From: Psychrobacillus sp. OK032
GTDB taxonomy: Bacteria; Bacillota; Bacilli; Bacillales_A; Planococcaceae
Direction: 5' to 3'
Assembly (NCBI RefSeq): GCF_900111345.1
Contig: NZ_FOGY01000003.1
Location: 310,001 to 374,000 of the forward strand
DNA length: 64,000 bases
Shown here: piece by piece, positions 1-8,930 of the stretch
Numbering within the stretch: the stretch's first letter is position 1
Layout: every line of letters begins with the position of its first letter
Position numbers and translations under genes: made by a program
The notes under the pieces: generated by a model
Databases searched by the model: none
Seen by the model: only the letters and a program-made list of their open reading frames with translations
Told to the model about the DNA's origin: nothing

Positions 1-177
1 CTTATTCCAAAAGATCAGTTAGACAAACTATGGGCAATCCGAAAAACATTCTCCGACTCATCCGATTTTGCAGAACGTTTCTTGAAAAAACTTCGCCAAT
101 CCAATACAAACGAAGCATTTTTTGAACAACTAGCAGAAGAAATGAAAGCACACCGAAGTGGGAAAGTAACGCTTTAA
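1..177 (+). CDS. rho: Transcription termination factor Rho, C-terminal end (partial)
   Basis: The reading frame is open from the first base and ends at a TAA at 175-177. It encodes 58 residues beginning LIPKDQLDKLWAIRK and including AERFLKKLRQSNTNEAF. This is the conserved tail of bacterial Rho, the hexameric RNA-dependent ATPase that terminates transcription at C-rich unstructured RNA. The N-terminal RNA-binding and ATPase domains lie outside the window. Its position just before rpmE and tdk matches the Bacillus order rho-rpmE-tdk-prfA. The gene shows that this organism has Rho, which bears on the C-rich arrays described elsewhere in the window. No clear hairpin terminator follows the stop. 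Confidence 0.93.
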   Translation, partial: LIPKDQLDKLWAIRKTFSDSSDFAERFLKKLRQSNTNEAFFEQLAEEMKAHRSGKVTL

Positions 178-227
178 TATATTTTTTCTTTATGTTTTAT
201 TTGTGATTTTGTGCTAATTTTTGAATG

Positions 228-262
228 TAGTGGAAAGCGTCCGCCTGCAAAGGAAATCAACA
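228..262 (+). repeat. Truncated end of a Bacillales palindromic intergenic repeat
   Basis: The string GGAAAGCGTCCGCCTG followed by GGAAATCAAC resembles the right end of the palindromic element at 800-912, where CCGCCTG is followed by TGAAAATCAA. The left half is missing here, so this is a remnant lying between rho and the rpmE promoter. Confidence 0.5.
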
Positions 263-292
263 GTATAGTTTACTGAGTCTAAAATAAAATAG

Positions 293-321
293 TTGCAAGT
301 GAATGAGAAAGATGATATTAT
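293..321 (+). promoter_or_regulatory. Sigma-A-type promoter for rpmE
   Basis: TTGCAA (293-298) and TATTAT (316-321) are separated by exactly 17 bases. Initiation near 328 would give an rpmE leader of about 114 nt. Confidence 0.6.
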
Positions 322-327
322 GTTTAA

Positions 328-441
328 CGTAACATCATACATTTCTGCTACATATGCGATTGACATCAATCGGATCGTGTAAGGTATCAGTTTCATAACC
401 AACTCTGTTCCAGATGGTTCAGGGCGAGAGGAGAGATAGAG
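328..441 (+). promoter_or_regulatory. rpmE 5' leader, possible L31 autoregulatory RNA
   Basis: The leader between the predicted start and rpmE holds an AACCA/TGGTT stem at about 397-418 just before the purine-rich ribosome-binding stretch (GAGAGGAGAG). Many Firmicutes L31 genes carry a structured leader through which L31 represses its own translation. That this is such a leader is inferred from position only; no covariance model was run. Confidence 0.3.
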
Positions 442-657
442 ATGAAAGCAGGAATTCATCCAGATTACAAAGAAGCAACAGTATCATGTTCATGTGGTAA
501 CACATTCACAACAGGTTCTGTAAAATCAGACATTAAAGTCGAGTTCTGTAACGAATGTCACCCATTCTATACTGGACGTCAAAAATTCGCAGCTGCGGAT
601 GGCCGTGTTGATCGCTTCAACAAAAAATACGGTATTAAAGAAGAAATTAATAACTAA
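442..657 (+). CDS. rpmE: 50S ribosomal protein L31, zinc-binding form
   Basis: This 71-residue protein begins [16 protein letters not shown]. It carries the zinc-ligand cysteines C16, C18, C36 and C39, so it is the zinc-containing (type A) L31 rather than the zinc-free paralogue. L31 sits on the large subunit near the bridge to the small subunit. The ATG at 442 follows a purine-rich GAGAGGAGAG site. A promoter lies about 120 bp upstream and a strong hairpin terminator starts 6 bp after the stop, so the gene is probably transcribed alone. A zinc-type L31 is often released under zinc limitation in Bacillus; whether a zinc-free partner exists in this genome cannot be seen. Confidence 0.96.
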   Translation: MKAGIHPDYKEATVSCSCGNTFTTGSVKSDIKVEFCNECHPFYTGRQKFAAADGRVDRFNKKYGIKEEINN

Positions 658-662
658 GTACC

Positions 663-705
663 AAATACCTGTAAAGCACACAGTGCTTTACAGGTATTTT
701 TGTTT
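663..705 (+). terminator. Intrinsic terminator of rpmE
   Basis: A perfect 17-bp stem (663-679 with 683-699), a 3-base loop and a T-rich tail. The stem arms include CTGTAAAGCAC and GTGCTTTACAG. Confidence 0.92.
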
Positions 706-799
706 GTAGGAAATATGAAATGCGAATAATATATTTGAGTTGTCTAGAGACGCGTTTTAGGGCTATTCTAAGCTAAGATATTAGTTTGTAGGTTCCATT

Positions 800-912
800 T
801 TGATTTTCATTTCAGGCGGCGACTCCGGCAGAAATAGCAGATGTTTTCTGCGCCGGAAGCGAAGTGGCTGAAGCCATACCGGCGGAAAGTATCCGCCTGG
901 AGTGAAAATCAA
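800..912. repeat. Palindromic intergenic element (family R2), 113 bp
   Basis: The element is bounded by the perfect inverted repeats TTGATTTTCA (800-809) and TGAAAATCAA (903-912). A second inner pair, CAGGCGG (813-819) and CCGCCTG (893-899), lies inside. The core includes AATAGCAGATGTTTTCTGC and GAAGCGAAG. The same core occurs in inverted orientation at about 36085-36125. It belongs to the GGCGG-GACTCC intergenic repeats that are common in Bacillales genomes. No protein is encoded. Confidence 0.7.
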
Positions 913-1028
913 CTAGAGTTTTGAAGGGAAATTCGAAAATATTTATTTATGTTTCGATGAATACGACCTTATGATATAAATAGATAGAGGAAAAATACAC
1001 GAATATATGTTACATAAGGAGAATACAA

Positions 1029-1601
1029 ATGGCTCAATTATTTTATAAGCACGGTGCAATGAATAGTGGAAAATCAATAGAAATATTAAAAGTAGCACAC
1101 AATTATGAAGAACAAAACAAACCTGTACTTATCTTCTCGCCAGGCATCGATACTCGGGATGAAGTTGGATATATCTCCAGTAGAATCGGCTTAAAAAGAA
1201 AAGCAACCGCTATATACGACGATACAAATTTATATGAACTAGTAAAAGAACAAACACCAAAACCTTATTGTGTCCTAATCGACGAAGTACAATTTTTGAA
1301 AAAAGAGCATGTGTTACAGTTAACCCAAATAGTCGACGAACTAAATATCCCGGTTATGGGATTCGGATTAAAAAATGACTTTCAAAACGAAATGTTTGAA
1401 GGTAGTCGCTACATGCTCATCTACGCGGACAAAATTGAAGAAATGAAAACAATCTGCTGGTTCTGCCATAAAAAAGCCATTATGAACTTACGAGTGGACG
1501 GAAATGGAAAACCGATATATACCGGTGAGCAAATTCAAATAGGTGGCAACGATTCCTACTATCCCGTATGCCGCAAATGCCACGCAAACCCACCATTATA
1601 A
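1029..1601 (+). CDS. tdk: Thymidine kinase (type II)
   Basis: This cytosolic salvage enzyme phosphorylates thymidine (and deoxyuridine) with ATP to give dTMP. The 190-residue protein has a P-loop GAMNSGKS at 9-16, the DEVQF segment at 85-89 with the catalytic Glu86, and a lasso-domain zinc site formed by C143, C146, C181 and C184. These features and the length match bacterial/human-type (TK1-like) thymidine kinases. The ATG is preceded by TAAGGAGAA at a good distance. It sits between rpmE and prfA as in Bacillus. Repeat elements flank it on both sides, so it is probably a single-gene transcript. Confidence 0.95.
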   Translation: MAQLFYKHGAMNSGKSIEILKVAHNYEEQNKPVLIFSPGIDTRDEVGYISSRIGLKRKATAIYDDTNLYELVKEQTPKPYCVLIDEVQFLKKEHVLQLTQIVDELNIPVMGFGLKNDFQNEMFEGSRYMLIYADKIEEMKTICWFCHKKAIMNLRVDGNGKPIYTGEQIQIGGNDSYYPVCRKCHANPPL

Positions 1602-1750
1602 GAAAAATGTCCTTGCCATGTTTGGGTAAGTGCGCAGGTTGATGAAAAAAGTATTTAAAAAACGATTATGAGCAATAAATTTTCCTAAAGAAGTTGCTTT
1701 ATTCAATTCAAAGTAATGAAAGTCGATATCTTTAAGGAAGTATTTATAAA

Positions 1751-1926
1751 GCAAGGACCACCACGAAGACTCCTGTGGGAATAGCTTGAGCTAAAGAACC
1801 CGTAGGAACGCATGAGGAACAAAGGCTAAGAACGCCACCTCGTGTGGCAACGCCTTCGTGACCAACATAGTGTTGGCCTAAGGAGGCTGAAGCCAAGCCT
1901 GTGGAAAGCGAAGTGGTGGTCCTTGC
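1751..1926. repeat. MITE-like element with perfect 14-bp terminal inverted repeats (family R2)
   Basis: GCAAGGACCACCAC (1751-1764) and GTGGTGGTCCTTGC (1913-1926) are exact inverted repeats bounding 176 bp. The interior has AACAAAGGCTAAGAACGCC, a CCACCTCGTGTGG mini-palindrome and ACCAACATAGTGTTGGC. Related interiors occur at about 30009-30090 and, inverted, in 35846-36252. There is no transposase gene, so the element is non-autonomous or inert. A fragment of the tdk terminator sequence appears on both sides (see findings). Confidence 0.65.
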
Positions 1927-1944
1927 CGAATTTAACAACTTTAT

Positions 1945-1975
1945 GCACTTACCTGTTTGGGGTAAGTGCGTTTTT
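1945..1975 (+). terminator. Intrinsic terminator downstream of tdk
   Basis: The stem GCACTTACC (1945-1953) / GGTAAGTGC (1961-1969) has a 7-base loop and is followed by GTTTTT. Confidence 0.8.
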
Positions 1976-2133
1976 ATTGCCATTTCCGGAACATCTTTAT
2001 ATAGTTAACTCCCTGAACTGGTTGCTCTCCTGTAACAATTGGATCTCCTATTACACATAATAGAATAATTACAGCATAAGCGGCTATATTTAATCTAATA
2101 CTATATGAAAGGGCATATTTTGAGAATTGATTG
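1974..2133 (-). pseudogene. Minus-strand coding remnant, membrane-like, no start codon
   Basis: On the minus strand a frame of about 50 codons runs to a TAA at 1974-1976. It encodes LNIAAYAVIILLCVIGDPIV followed by a polar tail ending MFRKWQ. One hydrophobic segment is clear. No ATG/GTG with a ribosome-binding site opens it and a stop lies just upstream, so it looks like the 3' end of a lost gene. The family is not recognised. It could also be chance; confidence is low. Confidence 0.25.
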
Positions 2134-2275
2134 CTTTAATCCCATAATGGTGCTGATAAGCCATTTACTTTCAAGCCTTAATTCCCTTCATCCAACAATA
2201 GTGAAGAAAAAGTAGCAAGGACTGCACTTTTTCTTTATAATAATGAAATAGACTTAAACGAACGAGGTGAGGTCG

Positions 2276-3355
2276 ATGTTTGATCGATTACAATCGGTGG
2301 AAGATCGCTATGATAAATTAAATGAACTACTCAGCGACCCGGATGTCGTAAATGATACCAATAAGTTGAGACAATATTCGAAAGAACAATCCGATTTGCA
2401 AGATACAGTAGATGTATATCGCGAATACAAAGAAGTAAAAAGCCAACTTAAAGATGCGAAGCTTATGCTAGAAGATAAGCTAGATGCGGATATGAAAGAA
2501 ATGGTAAAAGAAGAAGTAAATGAGCTCGAGTCGCAAATCGAGGAATTAGAAGAGCGGCTACGTGTTTTACTGATCCCGAAAGATCCAAACGATGATAAAA
2601 ACGTGATAATGGAAATTCGAGGAGCAGCAGGTGGAGACGAAGCAGCTCTATTTGCAGGGAATCTATTCCGTATGTATAGTCGCTATGCGGAAACTCAAAA
2701 TTGGAAAATCGATGTAATGGATTCTTCTCCAACTGGTCTTGGTGGATTCAAAGAAATTATTTTCATGATTAATGGAAACAATGCCTATTCGAAAATGAAA
2801 TACGAAAATGGCGCACATCGAGTACAACGTGTCCCGGAAACGGAATCTGGTGGTCGTATTCATACATCAACGGCAACAGTTGCAGTACTTCCGGAAGTAG
2901 AGGAGGTAGATGTGGATATCCATGAAAAAGACATCCGCGTCGATACATTTGCATCTTCAGGTGCTGGTGGGCAATCTGTTAATACAACGATGTCCGCTGT
3001 GCGTATGACCCATTTACCAACTGGTATTACCGTATCTATGCAAGATGAAAAATCACAGATCAAAAATAGAGAAAAAGCGATGAAAATACTACGTGCCCGT
3101 GTTGCAGATAAATTCTTGCAAGAAGCGCAAGCGGAATATGATGCGGTTCGAAAATCAGCAGTTGGTACTGGTGACCGCTCCGAACGAATTCGCACATATA
3201 ACTATCCACAAAACCGCGTAACTGATCATCGTATTGGGTTAACGATTCAAAAACTTGACCAAATTTTAGAAGGTAAAATGGATGAGATCGTCAATGCGTT
3301 AATCGTAGAAGATCAAGCGGAAAAATTAGAAAGAATGAATGATACGAATGTGTAA
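2276..3355 (+). CDS. prfA: Peptide chain release factor 1
   Basis: RF1 reads UAA and UAG in the ribosomal A site and triggers hydrolysis of the peptidyl-tRNA. The 359-residue protein contains the GGQ motif at 231-233, whose glutamine is the target of the next gene's product, and the PET tripeptide at 187-189 in the PxT codon-recognition position typical of RF1. The N-terminal helical domain (about 1-100) and the C-terminal domain 3 are full length. The ATG at 2276 is chosen because GAACGAGGTGAGG ends just upstream; a GTG at 2267 lies inside that site. A TATAAT at 2236-2241 may be the -10 of its promoter. The 3' end overlaps prmC by 17 bp. Confidence 0.96.
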   Translation: MFDRLQSVEDRYDKLNELLSDPDVVNDTNKLRQYSKEQSDLQDTVDVYREYKEVKSQLKDAKLMLEDKLDADMKEMVKEEVNELESQIEELEERLRVLLIPKDPNDDKNVIMEIRGAAGGDEAALFAGNLFRMYSRYAETQNWKIDVMDSSPTGLGGFKEIIFMINGNNAYSKMKYENGAHRVQRVPETESGGRIHTSTATVAVLPEVEEVDVDIHEKDIRVDTFASSGAGGQSVNTTMSAVRMTHLPTGITVSMQDEKSQIKNREKAMKILRARVADKFLQEAQAEYDAVRKSAVGTGDRSERIRTYNYPQNRVTDHRIGLTIQKLDQILEGKMDEIVNALIVEDQAEKLERMNDTNV

Positions 3356-4205
3356 TACAAATTATGAGGCCCTAACCCGGGCTTCTTCTTTTTTAGAGGC
3401 GAATAATCGGGAAAAAGGAGTAGCTCGTTTTCTACTGCAACATGTCCTAGGAAAAAGTTATTCACAACTAATGCAAGATTTATATGAAGACATATCCGCA
3501 GAAGACTTTCAAACTTTTTGGTCATACGTGGAAGAGCATGAAACAGGACGACCATTTCAATATATTATCGGGCAAGAAACATTTTATGACCGAAGCTTTT
3601 TAGTAAACGAACATGTTTTAATCCCTCGACCTGAAACGGAAGAGTTAATAGAAGAAGTAAAAAAACGGACGAAAAAACTATTCCATGCACAATTTGCACC
3701 GAAAGTTGCGGATATTGGGACAGGTAGCGGAGCAATTGCAATTACGATAAAAAAAGAAATGCCCGATGCAATTGTTACTGCAACAGATATTTCACCCGAA
3801 GCGCTGGAAATGGCTACAAAAAATGCACAACGATTAGAAGCGGAAATTGTATTCAAACAAGGGGATTTACTTGCCCCCATTGCAAATGAGAAATGGGATA
3901 TCGTCTTATCGAATCCGCCTTATATAGGAAATGAAGAAGCGACAGACATGTCTGATACAGTGTTAGACTATGAACCACATCTTGCTTTATTTGCAGAAGA
4001 AAATGGATTGCAATTATACCGAAAAATGGCGGAACATCTTCCTCAATTGATGAATACTCCTAGTTTCATAGGTTTTGAAATAGGTTACGCCCAAGGCCCT
4101 GCTGTACAAAAAATGCTTCAAACTGCATTTCCAGAAGCACAAGTGGAAATTGTAAAAGATATAAATCAAAAAAATAGATTTGTTTTTTGTACAATCGAAG
4201 TATAA
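3339..4205 (+). CDS. prmC: Release factor glutamine methyltransferase
   Basis: PrmC (HemK) uses S-adenosylmethionine to methylate the GGQ glutamine of release factors, which increases termination efficiency. The 288-residue product has an N-terminal helical release-factor-binding domain, the SAM-binding motif DIGTGSG at 125-131 and the glutamine-binding NPPY motif at 192-195. It overlaps prfA by 17 bp, so the enzyme and its substrate are co-transcribed and probably translationally coupled. The start is uncertain: in-frame ATGs at 3339 and 3348 both lie in the end of prfA and neither has a strong ribosome-binding site. Confidence 0.94.
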   Translation: MIRMCNTNYEALTRASSFLEANNREKGVARFLLQHVLGKSYSQLMQDLYEDISAEDFQTFWSYVEEHETGRPFQYIIGQETFYDRSFLVNEHVLIPRPETEELIEEVKKRTKKLFHAQFAPKVADIGTGSGAIAITIKKEMPDAIVTATDISPEALEMATKNAQRLEAEIVFKQGDLLAPIANEKWDIVLSNPPYIGNEEATDMSDTVLDYEPHLALFAEENGLQLYRKMAEHLPQLMNTPSFIGFEIGYAQGPAVQKMLQTAFPEAQVEIVKDINQKNRFVFCTIEV

Positions 4206-4250
4206 GTTATGAATCTATTGGTAACAATGTTCCTAAGGGAGGAATGTTAC

Positions 4251-4784
4251 ATGTTACCAGATTACGAGATAAAAAAAGCGCCTCGACTTGGCGGGCAAAT
4301 AGATGCAGTTATTTTCTTCATATGGATGTTACTACTCATTCAGTTTTGTTTATTTTTTCTTTTTCAACAAGGGGAAGAAACGGAAGGAATGCGCTTTCGA
4401 TTAATTGCCAATAGCAATACAATCCAAGATCAACAAATAAAAGAAGAAGTCAAAAGTACAATTGAACCTATTTTACTGAAGTATAATCAAAATCAGCAAC
4501 AAACATATAGCGAATTAGAACAAGCTGTGGATAAGTTGTCAGAAAAGTTAAATGAAGAGATTCATATATCCACGGGCATGGCTCTATTTCCGCCTAAAGT
4601 ATGGAATGAAGGAATTACTTCACAAACAAATGTAGAATCAATCGTCATTTCTATTGGGCAAGGACGTGGAGATAACTGGTGGTGCTCTTTATTTCCGAAG
4701 GTTTGTTACAAAGAAGAAGTAGAGAAAGAAGAAAAACCAAAATTTTGGGTGTGGGAATGGTTAAAAAAGAAGTTTTCCACATAA
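4251..4784 (+). CDS. spoIIR: Stage II sporulation protein R
   Basis: SpoIIR is the forespore-made secreted signal that activates the mother-cell protease SpoIIGA and so pro-sigma-E processing. The 177-residue protein has one hydrophobic segment at about 18-38 (signal anchor), then the family segment MRFRLIANSNTIQDQQIK and the conserved NWWCSLFPKVC near 142-152. The ATG at 4251 follows TAAGGGAGG; an earlier in-frame ATG at 4209 has no ribosome-binding site. It follows prmC by 45 bp, as in Bacillus. In B. subtilis it is sigma-F dependent; no confident sigma-F promoter was identified here. The C-terminus is Lys/Glu/Trp-rich and ends soon after the conserved core. Confidence 0.9.
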   Translation: MLPDYEIKKAPRLGGQIDAVIFFIWMLLLIQFCLFFLFQQGEETEGMRFRLIANSNTIQDQQIKEEVKSTIEPILLKYNQNQQQTYSELEQAVDKLSEKLNEEIHISTGMALFPPKVWNEGITSQTNVESIVISIGQGRGDNWWCSLFPKVCYKEEVEKEEKPKFWVWEWLKKKFST

Positions 4785-4852
4785 CTATCCACAAAATTCA
4801 GAAAGTTATCAACAAATTGTGGACAACTAAGAAAGAAAGGAGAAAATACGAC

Positions 4853-5881
4853 ATGAAAACCGAAATTATGAGTGTGGATAACTTATTAGAAAAAGAGTTT
4901 AGTTATACACAAGCTGTGGATTTGTTAAGTGCAGGAGATACTGTTGCTTTTCCGACTGAAACTGTTTATGGGTTAGGTGCTATTGCGACGAGTGAATCTG
5001 CAGTAGCTAAAATTTTCGCAGCAAAAGGCAGACCGCAAGATAATCCGCTGATTGTGCATATTGGTTCAAAAGAAGAATTATCGGCGTTTACACAAAATGT
5101 TCCGAATCTAGCTAAAACTTGTATGGACAAATTTTGGCCGGGAGCACTTACGCTCGTATTACCTATTCAACATAATTCACTTGCTAAAAATGTAACAGCT
5201 GGATTAAATACAGTCGGCGTTCGAATGCCAGATCATCCTGTAGCACTTGAATTACTTAGACGTTTAAAACAACCAGTCGCTGCTCCAAGTGCAAATAAAA
5301 GTGGGAAACCTAGTCCAACAAAAGCTGCGCATGTGTATCATGACTTAAACGGGAAAATTCCGCTTATTTTAGATGGTGGAGCAACTGGAATCGGATTAGA
5401 GTCAACAGTTTTAGATTTTACGACAGAAGTACCAACGATATTACGCCCCGGTGGAGTGACAAAAGAAATGCTGGAAAAAGTAATTGGCCAGGTTAATGAG
5501 TCCAAACTTTCAGACGAAGCAGAAGCTCCTCGTGCACCAGGGATGAAATATGCACATTATTCACCTGATGCTCCTGTCTATTTAATCGAAGCATCAACCC
5601 AAAAAGTACAAAAGGCAATAGAACAAATACATAATGATGATAAAAAAGTAGCGTTAATCGCAACAGAAAGTTTTTACCTAACGAAAGCGGACTATTATTT
5701 TTCCTTAGGACAAGAACATCAACTAGAAAGTGCTGCTCACTTACTTTACGACGCACTTAGAAGTTGTGATGAAACAGATGCAGATATTATATTAGTTCCA
5801 ATATTCTCGAAAACAGGTGTTGGAACGGCTATTATGAATAGACTGGAAAAAGCAGCTAATGGGAATTGGTATGAAATCTAA
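4853..5881 (+). CDS. ywlC: Threonylcarbamoyl-AMP synthase, Sua5 type
   Basis: The enzyme makes threonylcarbamoyl-AMP from threonine, bicarbonate and ATP, the first step in t6A37 modification of ANN-decoding tRNAs. The 342-residue protein has the YrdC/TsaC domain at about 20-215, with FPTETVYGLG at 33-42, KGRPQDNPL at 58-66 and the SANKSG segment. A linker and a C-terminal Sua5 domain follow (about 235-342). The ATG at 4853 is preceded by AAGAAAGGAG; a longer frame from 4679 overlaps spoIIR and is not used. The spoIIR-ywlC-mntP-ywlE order is that of Bacillus. Confidence 0.94.
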   Translation: MKTEIMSVDNLLEKEFSYTQAVDLLSAGDTVAFPTETVYGLGAIATSESAVAKIFAAKGRPQDNPLIVHIGSKEELSAFTQNVPNLAKTCMDKFWPGALTLVLPIQHNSLAKNVTAGLNTVGVRMPDHPVALELLRRLKQPVAAPSANKSGKPSPTKAAHVYHDLNGKIPLILDGGATGIGLESTVLDFTTEVPTILRPGGVTKEMLEKVIGQVNESKLSDEAEAPRAPGMKYAHYSPDAPVYLIEASTQKVQKAIEQIHNDDKKVALIATESFYLTKADYYFSLGQEHQLESAAHLLYDALRSCDETDADIILVPIFSKTGVGTAIMNRLEKAANGNWYEI

Positions 5882-5910
5882 TTTATGAACATGTTTCATT
5901 CTATTGTATA

Positions 5911-6013
5911 GAGCACCGAGATTGGATCTTTGGAGGTCTGTACGATGGTCACTGCGAAAGCCTCTATATTTTCAACGGGCCATCCCGTGCTTTTCTAATC
6001 GGAGCGTATTCTC
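5911..6013 (+). other. Structured, unassigned leader upstream of the MntP-like gene
   Basis: The 183-bp gap between ywlC and the next gene can fold into a closed multi-stem structure. GAGCACCGAGATTGG (5911-5925) can pair imperfectly with CTAATCGGAGCGTATTCTC (5995-6013). Inside it are a GGAGG/CCTC hairpin (5932-5964) and an ACGGG-CCAT-CCCGT hairpin followed by GCTTTTC (5975-5995), which is a weak terminator candidate. The GGGGAGUAG core expected of the yybP-ykoY manganese riboswitch is not seen. Its role, as the ywlC terminator or as a regulator of the exporter, is not decided. Confidence 0.3.
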
Positions 6014-6064
6014 TTCCATTCTTTTGCATACATTTAATTATGCGAAAGGACGGGGGAGATTTTT

Positions 6065-6568
6065 TTGTGGCGTGAAGTTTTAGCGGGTGCATTAATGTCA
6101 GTAGATGTACTCATTTTATTTTCACTCGTATTATATCGGAAGCAAATTTTCACTTTAGCAGCTTGGGTAGCATCCTTACATATGCTTTTTCCGTTAATCG
6201 GATATTATGCAGGAGCAATAGTGCAAAACTATTTGCAATATGCAAGTCCATACCTATCCGGGTTTTTGTTGATACTTGTTGGATTACAAATGGTTTTAGC
6301 GAGGTCTCCTAAACAAGTTCCGCTACTATCACCTTATTTACTAGCGGTTGTTGCGAGCATTGATACCTTTTCAGTAAGTATTTCATTTGGTATGCTTAAA
6401 GTAGAAAAGTTTCTATTCATTTTAAGTTCGGGTATATTTTCTTATTTGGCCGTTTTTATTGCGCAAAAAGTGATTTTTAAACATGCTTTTCTGAATCGAG
6501 GGCTTATAATGAGGTTGGCAGGAGTCGGCATTTTATTATTAGGAATTATAGTTTTACGAAATATTTAA
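6065..6568 (+). CDS. mntP: Putative manganese efflux pump, MntP-like (DUF204)
   Basis: This 167-residue integral membrane protein has six predicted transmembrane segments in two related halves. Each half has an aspartate in a similar setting: D14 in MSVDVLILF and D100 in VASIDTFSVSISFG. This repeated half structure is typical of the MntP family, which exports Mn2+. The sequence is shorter and more divergent than B. subtilis YwlD, which occupies the same position, so the substrate is inferred. Translation starts at a TTG (6065) preceded by GGACGGGGGAG. The preceding structured leader may regulate it. Confidence 0.72.
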   Translation: MWREVLAGALMSVDVLILFSLVLYRKQIFTLAAWVASLHMLFPLIGYYAGAIVQNYLQYASPYLSGFLLILVGLQMVLARSPKQVPLLSPYLLAVVASIDTFSVSISFGMLKVEKFLFILSSGIFSYLAVFIAQKVIFKHAFLNRGLIMRLAGVGILLLGIIVLRNI

Positions 6569-6627
6569 GAAATGAACACATTATAATTAGACTATTTAAT
6601 ATATACTAGAGATGGGGAAATGTAACG

Positions 6628-7068
6628 ATGAATATTTTGTTTGTTTGTACAGGAAATACGTGTCGAAGTCCAATGGCAGAGGCGATACTAAAGGCTCGAG
6701 ATATAGAAAATATTAACGTCCGTTCCGCAGGTATTTATGCAATGGATGGAGGAGCAATGTCTCAGAATAGTCAAATAGTACTAGATAACAATGACGTACC
6801 TTTTACTCATGAGTCGTCTGCAATGAAGGAAGCGTTAATCGATTGGGCAGATCTCGTTCTCACGATGACGGCATCACATAAGCAAGCGATGATTTATTCA
6901 TTTCCAGAAGCTATTTCCAAAGTGTATATGTACACAGAATTTGTGACACCTGAAAATACACAAGATGTGTCAGATCCTTATGGAGGCGATTTAAGTACAT
7001 ATGAGCACACGTATCAAGAACTACATACACTTACTGACAAACTAGTCAAAAAACTCCAGGGGGATTAG
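6628..7068 (+). CDS. ywlE: Protein-arginine phosphatase YwlE
   Basis: A low-molecular-weight phosphatase of 146 residues. The active-site loop is CTGNTCRS at 7-14, with nucleophile Cys7 and Arg13, and the general acid is Asp116 in DPYGGD. Threonine at position 11 is the residue that gives YwlE its preference for phosphoarginine over phosphotyrosine in Bacillus. The enzyme therefore probably reverses McsB arginine phosphorylation, which marks proteins for ClpCP and acts in stress response. The chemoreceptor gene starts 1 bp after its stop, so the two are co-transcribed. Confidence 0.92.
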   Translation: MNILFVCTGNTCRSPMAEAILKARDIENINVRSAGIYAMDGGAMSQNSQIVLDNNDVPFTHESSAMKEALIDWADLVLTMTASHKQAMIYSFPEAISKVYMYTEFVTPENTQDVSDPYGGDLSTYEHTYQELHTLTDKLVKKLQGD

Positions 7069-7069
7069 G

Positions 7070-8377
7070 ATGGCAACAGAAAAAAAGCGGTACTCATTCG
7101 GAATTCAAAAAAAGATTGTTTTATTTGTTATGGTTCTAGCATTGGTTACATACACAACAAGTGCAGTGTTCATCAACTTTATACAGCCTTTACTTTTTGG
7201 AGATGGGACAAATTCACTTGCTTTTGAAATTGCTATGTATGCGTTAGGTATTATTTGGTCGGGATTACTTGCCTACTTTTTTAGCGGACTAATCATTAAG
7301 CCTTTATTTAATTTGGAAAAGGTAGCGACGCATGTCTCAGAAGGTAAAATTGGTGTCGATGTGGAAGTACCAAAATCGAAAGATGAAATCCAGTCTGTTT
7401 CTATCGCATTTCAATCGATGCTTGTCAATTTAAGAGAAATGGTTCAAAGTATTGAAGATAATTTTGAGAAAACGAATAATTCGGTGCAACAATTATCACA
7501 ACAATCTTCCGTAGCTTCCGAACAGGCTGAAGCAATTGCACAAACGATTGCACAAATTTCCGAAGGGGCTGAGCATTCCGCAGTCGCTGTCCAAGAAACG
7601 GTGGAGTCAGTGGAAGATGTTCGAGTACTAGCTTCAGAAGTAAATATGCGTGCAGAAAAATCAAACGTACAGTCTGGGGAAATGATTCGAGGTTTGGCGC
7701 AAACAACGGAAGTCATTCAATCGCTTGTAAATGGTATACAACAAGTTGCTTCAGGAAGCGAAGCGGCTTTAATTAATGTAAAGCAACTAGAAGTAAACGC
7801 TGGGAAAGTGGAAAATATTATTCAACTAGTGGGTGATATAGCGGCACAAACGAATTTACTTGCATTAAATGCATCGATCGAAGCTGCTCGTGCTGGGGAA
7901 CATGGAAAAGGTTTTGCGGTCGTCGCGGAAGAAGTGCGTAAACTAGCTGATGAGAGTGGGAAAGCTGTACAAGGTATTTCAGCATTAATCATTGCTATTC
8001 AAACAGATGTCCAAACGGTTGTCCGTCAAATGACAGAGCAAGTAAACTTCGCAGTAGGGGAAGCAAAACGTGTTTCTGAAACGAATGAGGCGGTAGAAGA
8101 AATGTCTCATAAAATCCATCATATGGCAGAATCCGTTGTCGAAATTTCTTCATTGGTAGAAAAACAATTATCGAATATCGAAAATACTGCCCGTCAATCT
8201 CAAGAGGTAGCTGCCATTGCAGAAGAAACGTCTGCTGGAGCAGAAGAAGTGAGAAGTGCAACAGACGAACAAGCACGATCAATCGAGCAAATTGATCGCC
8301 TATCGTTCGGATTAAAACAACAATCGGAAGCATTATTCAAGGTAATTTCGAAATTTGACAGAAATTCGTCAAGATAG
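7070..8377 (+). CDS. Methyl-accepting chemotaxis protein without a large extracellular sensor
   Basis: The 435-residue protein has two transmembrane helices (about 16-36 and 52-76) with only a short loop between them, a HAMP domain (about 74-126) and a long coiled-coil signalling domain. The hairpin tip [20 protein letters not shown] is intact, so it should bind CheW/CheA. It lacks a ligand-binding domain between the membrane helices and may sense membrane or cytoplasmic cues, possibly with a partner. It begins 1 bp after ywlE with an AGGGGGATTAGG ribosome-binding site. A terminator follows at once. Confidence 0.92.
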   Translation: MATEKKRYSFGIQKKIVLFVMVLALVTYTTSAVFINFIQPLLFGDGTNSLAFEIAMYALGIIWSGLLAYFFSGLIIKPLFNLEKVATHVSEGKIGVDVEVPKSKDEIQSVSIAFQSMLVNLREMVQSIEDNFEKTNNSVQQLSQQSSVASEQAEAIAQTIAQISEGAEHSAVAVQETVESVEDVRVLASEVNMRAEKSNVQSGEMIRGLAQTTEVIQSLVNGIQQVASGSEAALINVKQLEVNAGKVENIIQLVGDIAAQTNLLALNASIEAARAGEHGKGFAVVAEEVRKLADESGKAVQGISALIIAIQTDVQTVVRQMTEQVNFAVGEAKRVSETNEAVEEMSHKIHHMAESVVEISSLVEKQLSNIENTARQSQEVAAIAEETSAGAEEVRSATDEQARSIEQIDRLSFGLKQQSEALFKVISKFDRNSSR

Positions 8378-8384
8378 TACTTTT

Positions 8385-8421
8385 AAATACAATTCACTTT
8401 GCGTGAATTGTATTTTTTTTT
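8385..8421 (+). terminator. Intrinsic terminator after the chemoreceptor gene
   Basis: AAATACAATTCAC (8385-8397) pairs with GTGAATTGTATTT (8403-8415), followed by a run of T. Confidence 0.92.
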
Positions 8422-8474
8422 GCAGATAAATGGTATGATAAATTGGAGTACTAAAACAGAAAAGAGGGAACAAA

Positions 8475-8912
8475 TTGAAAATTGCAATTTCTTCTGATCA
8501 TGGTGGTAATATTCTTCGTAAAGAAATTATGCAACAACTAGAAGAGCTCGGACTTTCTTATGAAGATTTTGGTCCAACAAGTGACGATTCTGTTGACTAT
8601 CCCGACTATGCAATGCCGGTTACAGAAGGTGTAGTAAGTGGGAAGTTTGATCGTGGCATTCTAATATGTGGTACAGGTATTGGCATGTCTATTGCAGCAA
8701 ACAAAGTAAAAGGTATTAGATGCGCATTAGTACATGATGTATTTTCCGCAAAAGCAACAAGATGCCATAACGACTCGAATGTACTTGCAATGGGAGAACG
8801 AGTAATTGGTCCAGGACTTGCAAGAGAAATAGTTGCAACTTGGCTTGCACAAGATTTCGAAGGCGGACGCCACGCGCGCCGTGTAGAAAAAATTACAGCG
8901 CTAGAAAACTGA
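8475..8912 (+). CDS. rpiB: Ribose-5-phosphate isomerase B
   Basis: RpiB interconverts ribose 5-phosphate and ribulose 5-phosphate in the pentose phosphate pathway. The 145-residue RpiB/LacAB-family protein shows SSDHGG at 6-11, the catalytic Cys65 followed by GTGIG, and His98 in RCHNDSN, with Cys65 and His98 as expected for RpiB. Translation starts at a TTG (8475) after AAAGAGGGA. It heads the rpiB-ywlG-glyA run, which has short gaps and no internal terminator. The B. subtilis name for this locus is ywlF. Confidence 0.94.
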   Translation: MKIAISSDHGGNILRKEIMQQLEELGLSYEDFGPTSDDSVDYPDYAMPVTEGVVSGKFDRGILICGTGIGMSIAANKVKGIRCALVHDVFSAKATRCHNDSNVLAMGERVIGPGLAREIVATWLAQDFEGGRHARRVEKITALEN

Positions 8913-8930
8913 GGAAGAAGGGATTTTCAG

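Noticed and set aside
4679-4852. N-terminal extension of the Sua5 protein
   Set aside because: It overlaps spoIIR in another frame and a clear ribosome-binding site precedes the ATG at 4853.
5911-6064. yybP-ykoY manganese riboswitch
   Set aside because: The conserved GGGGAGUAG core and its partner loop were not found, so only an unassigned structured leader is reported.
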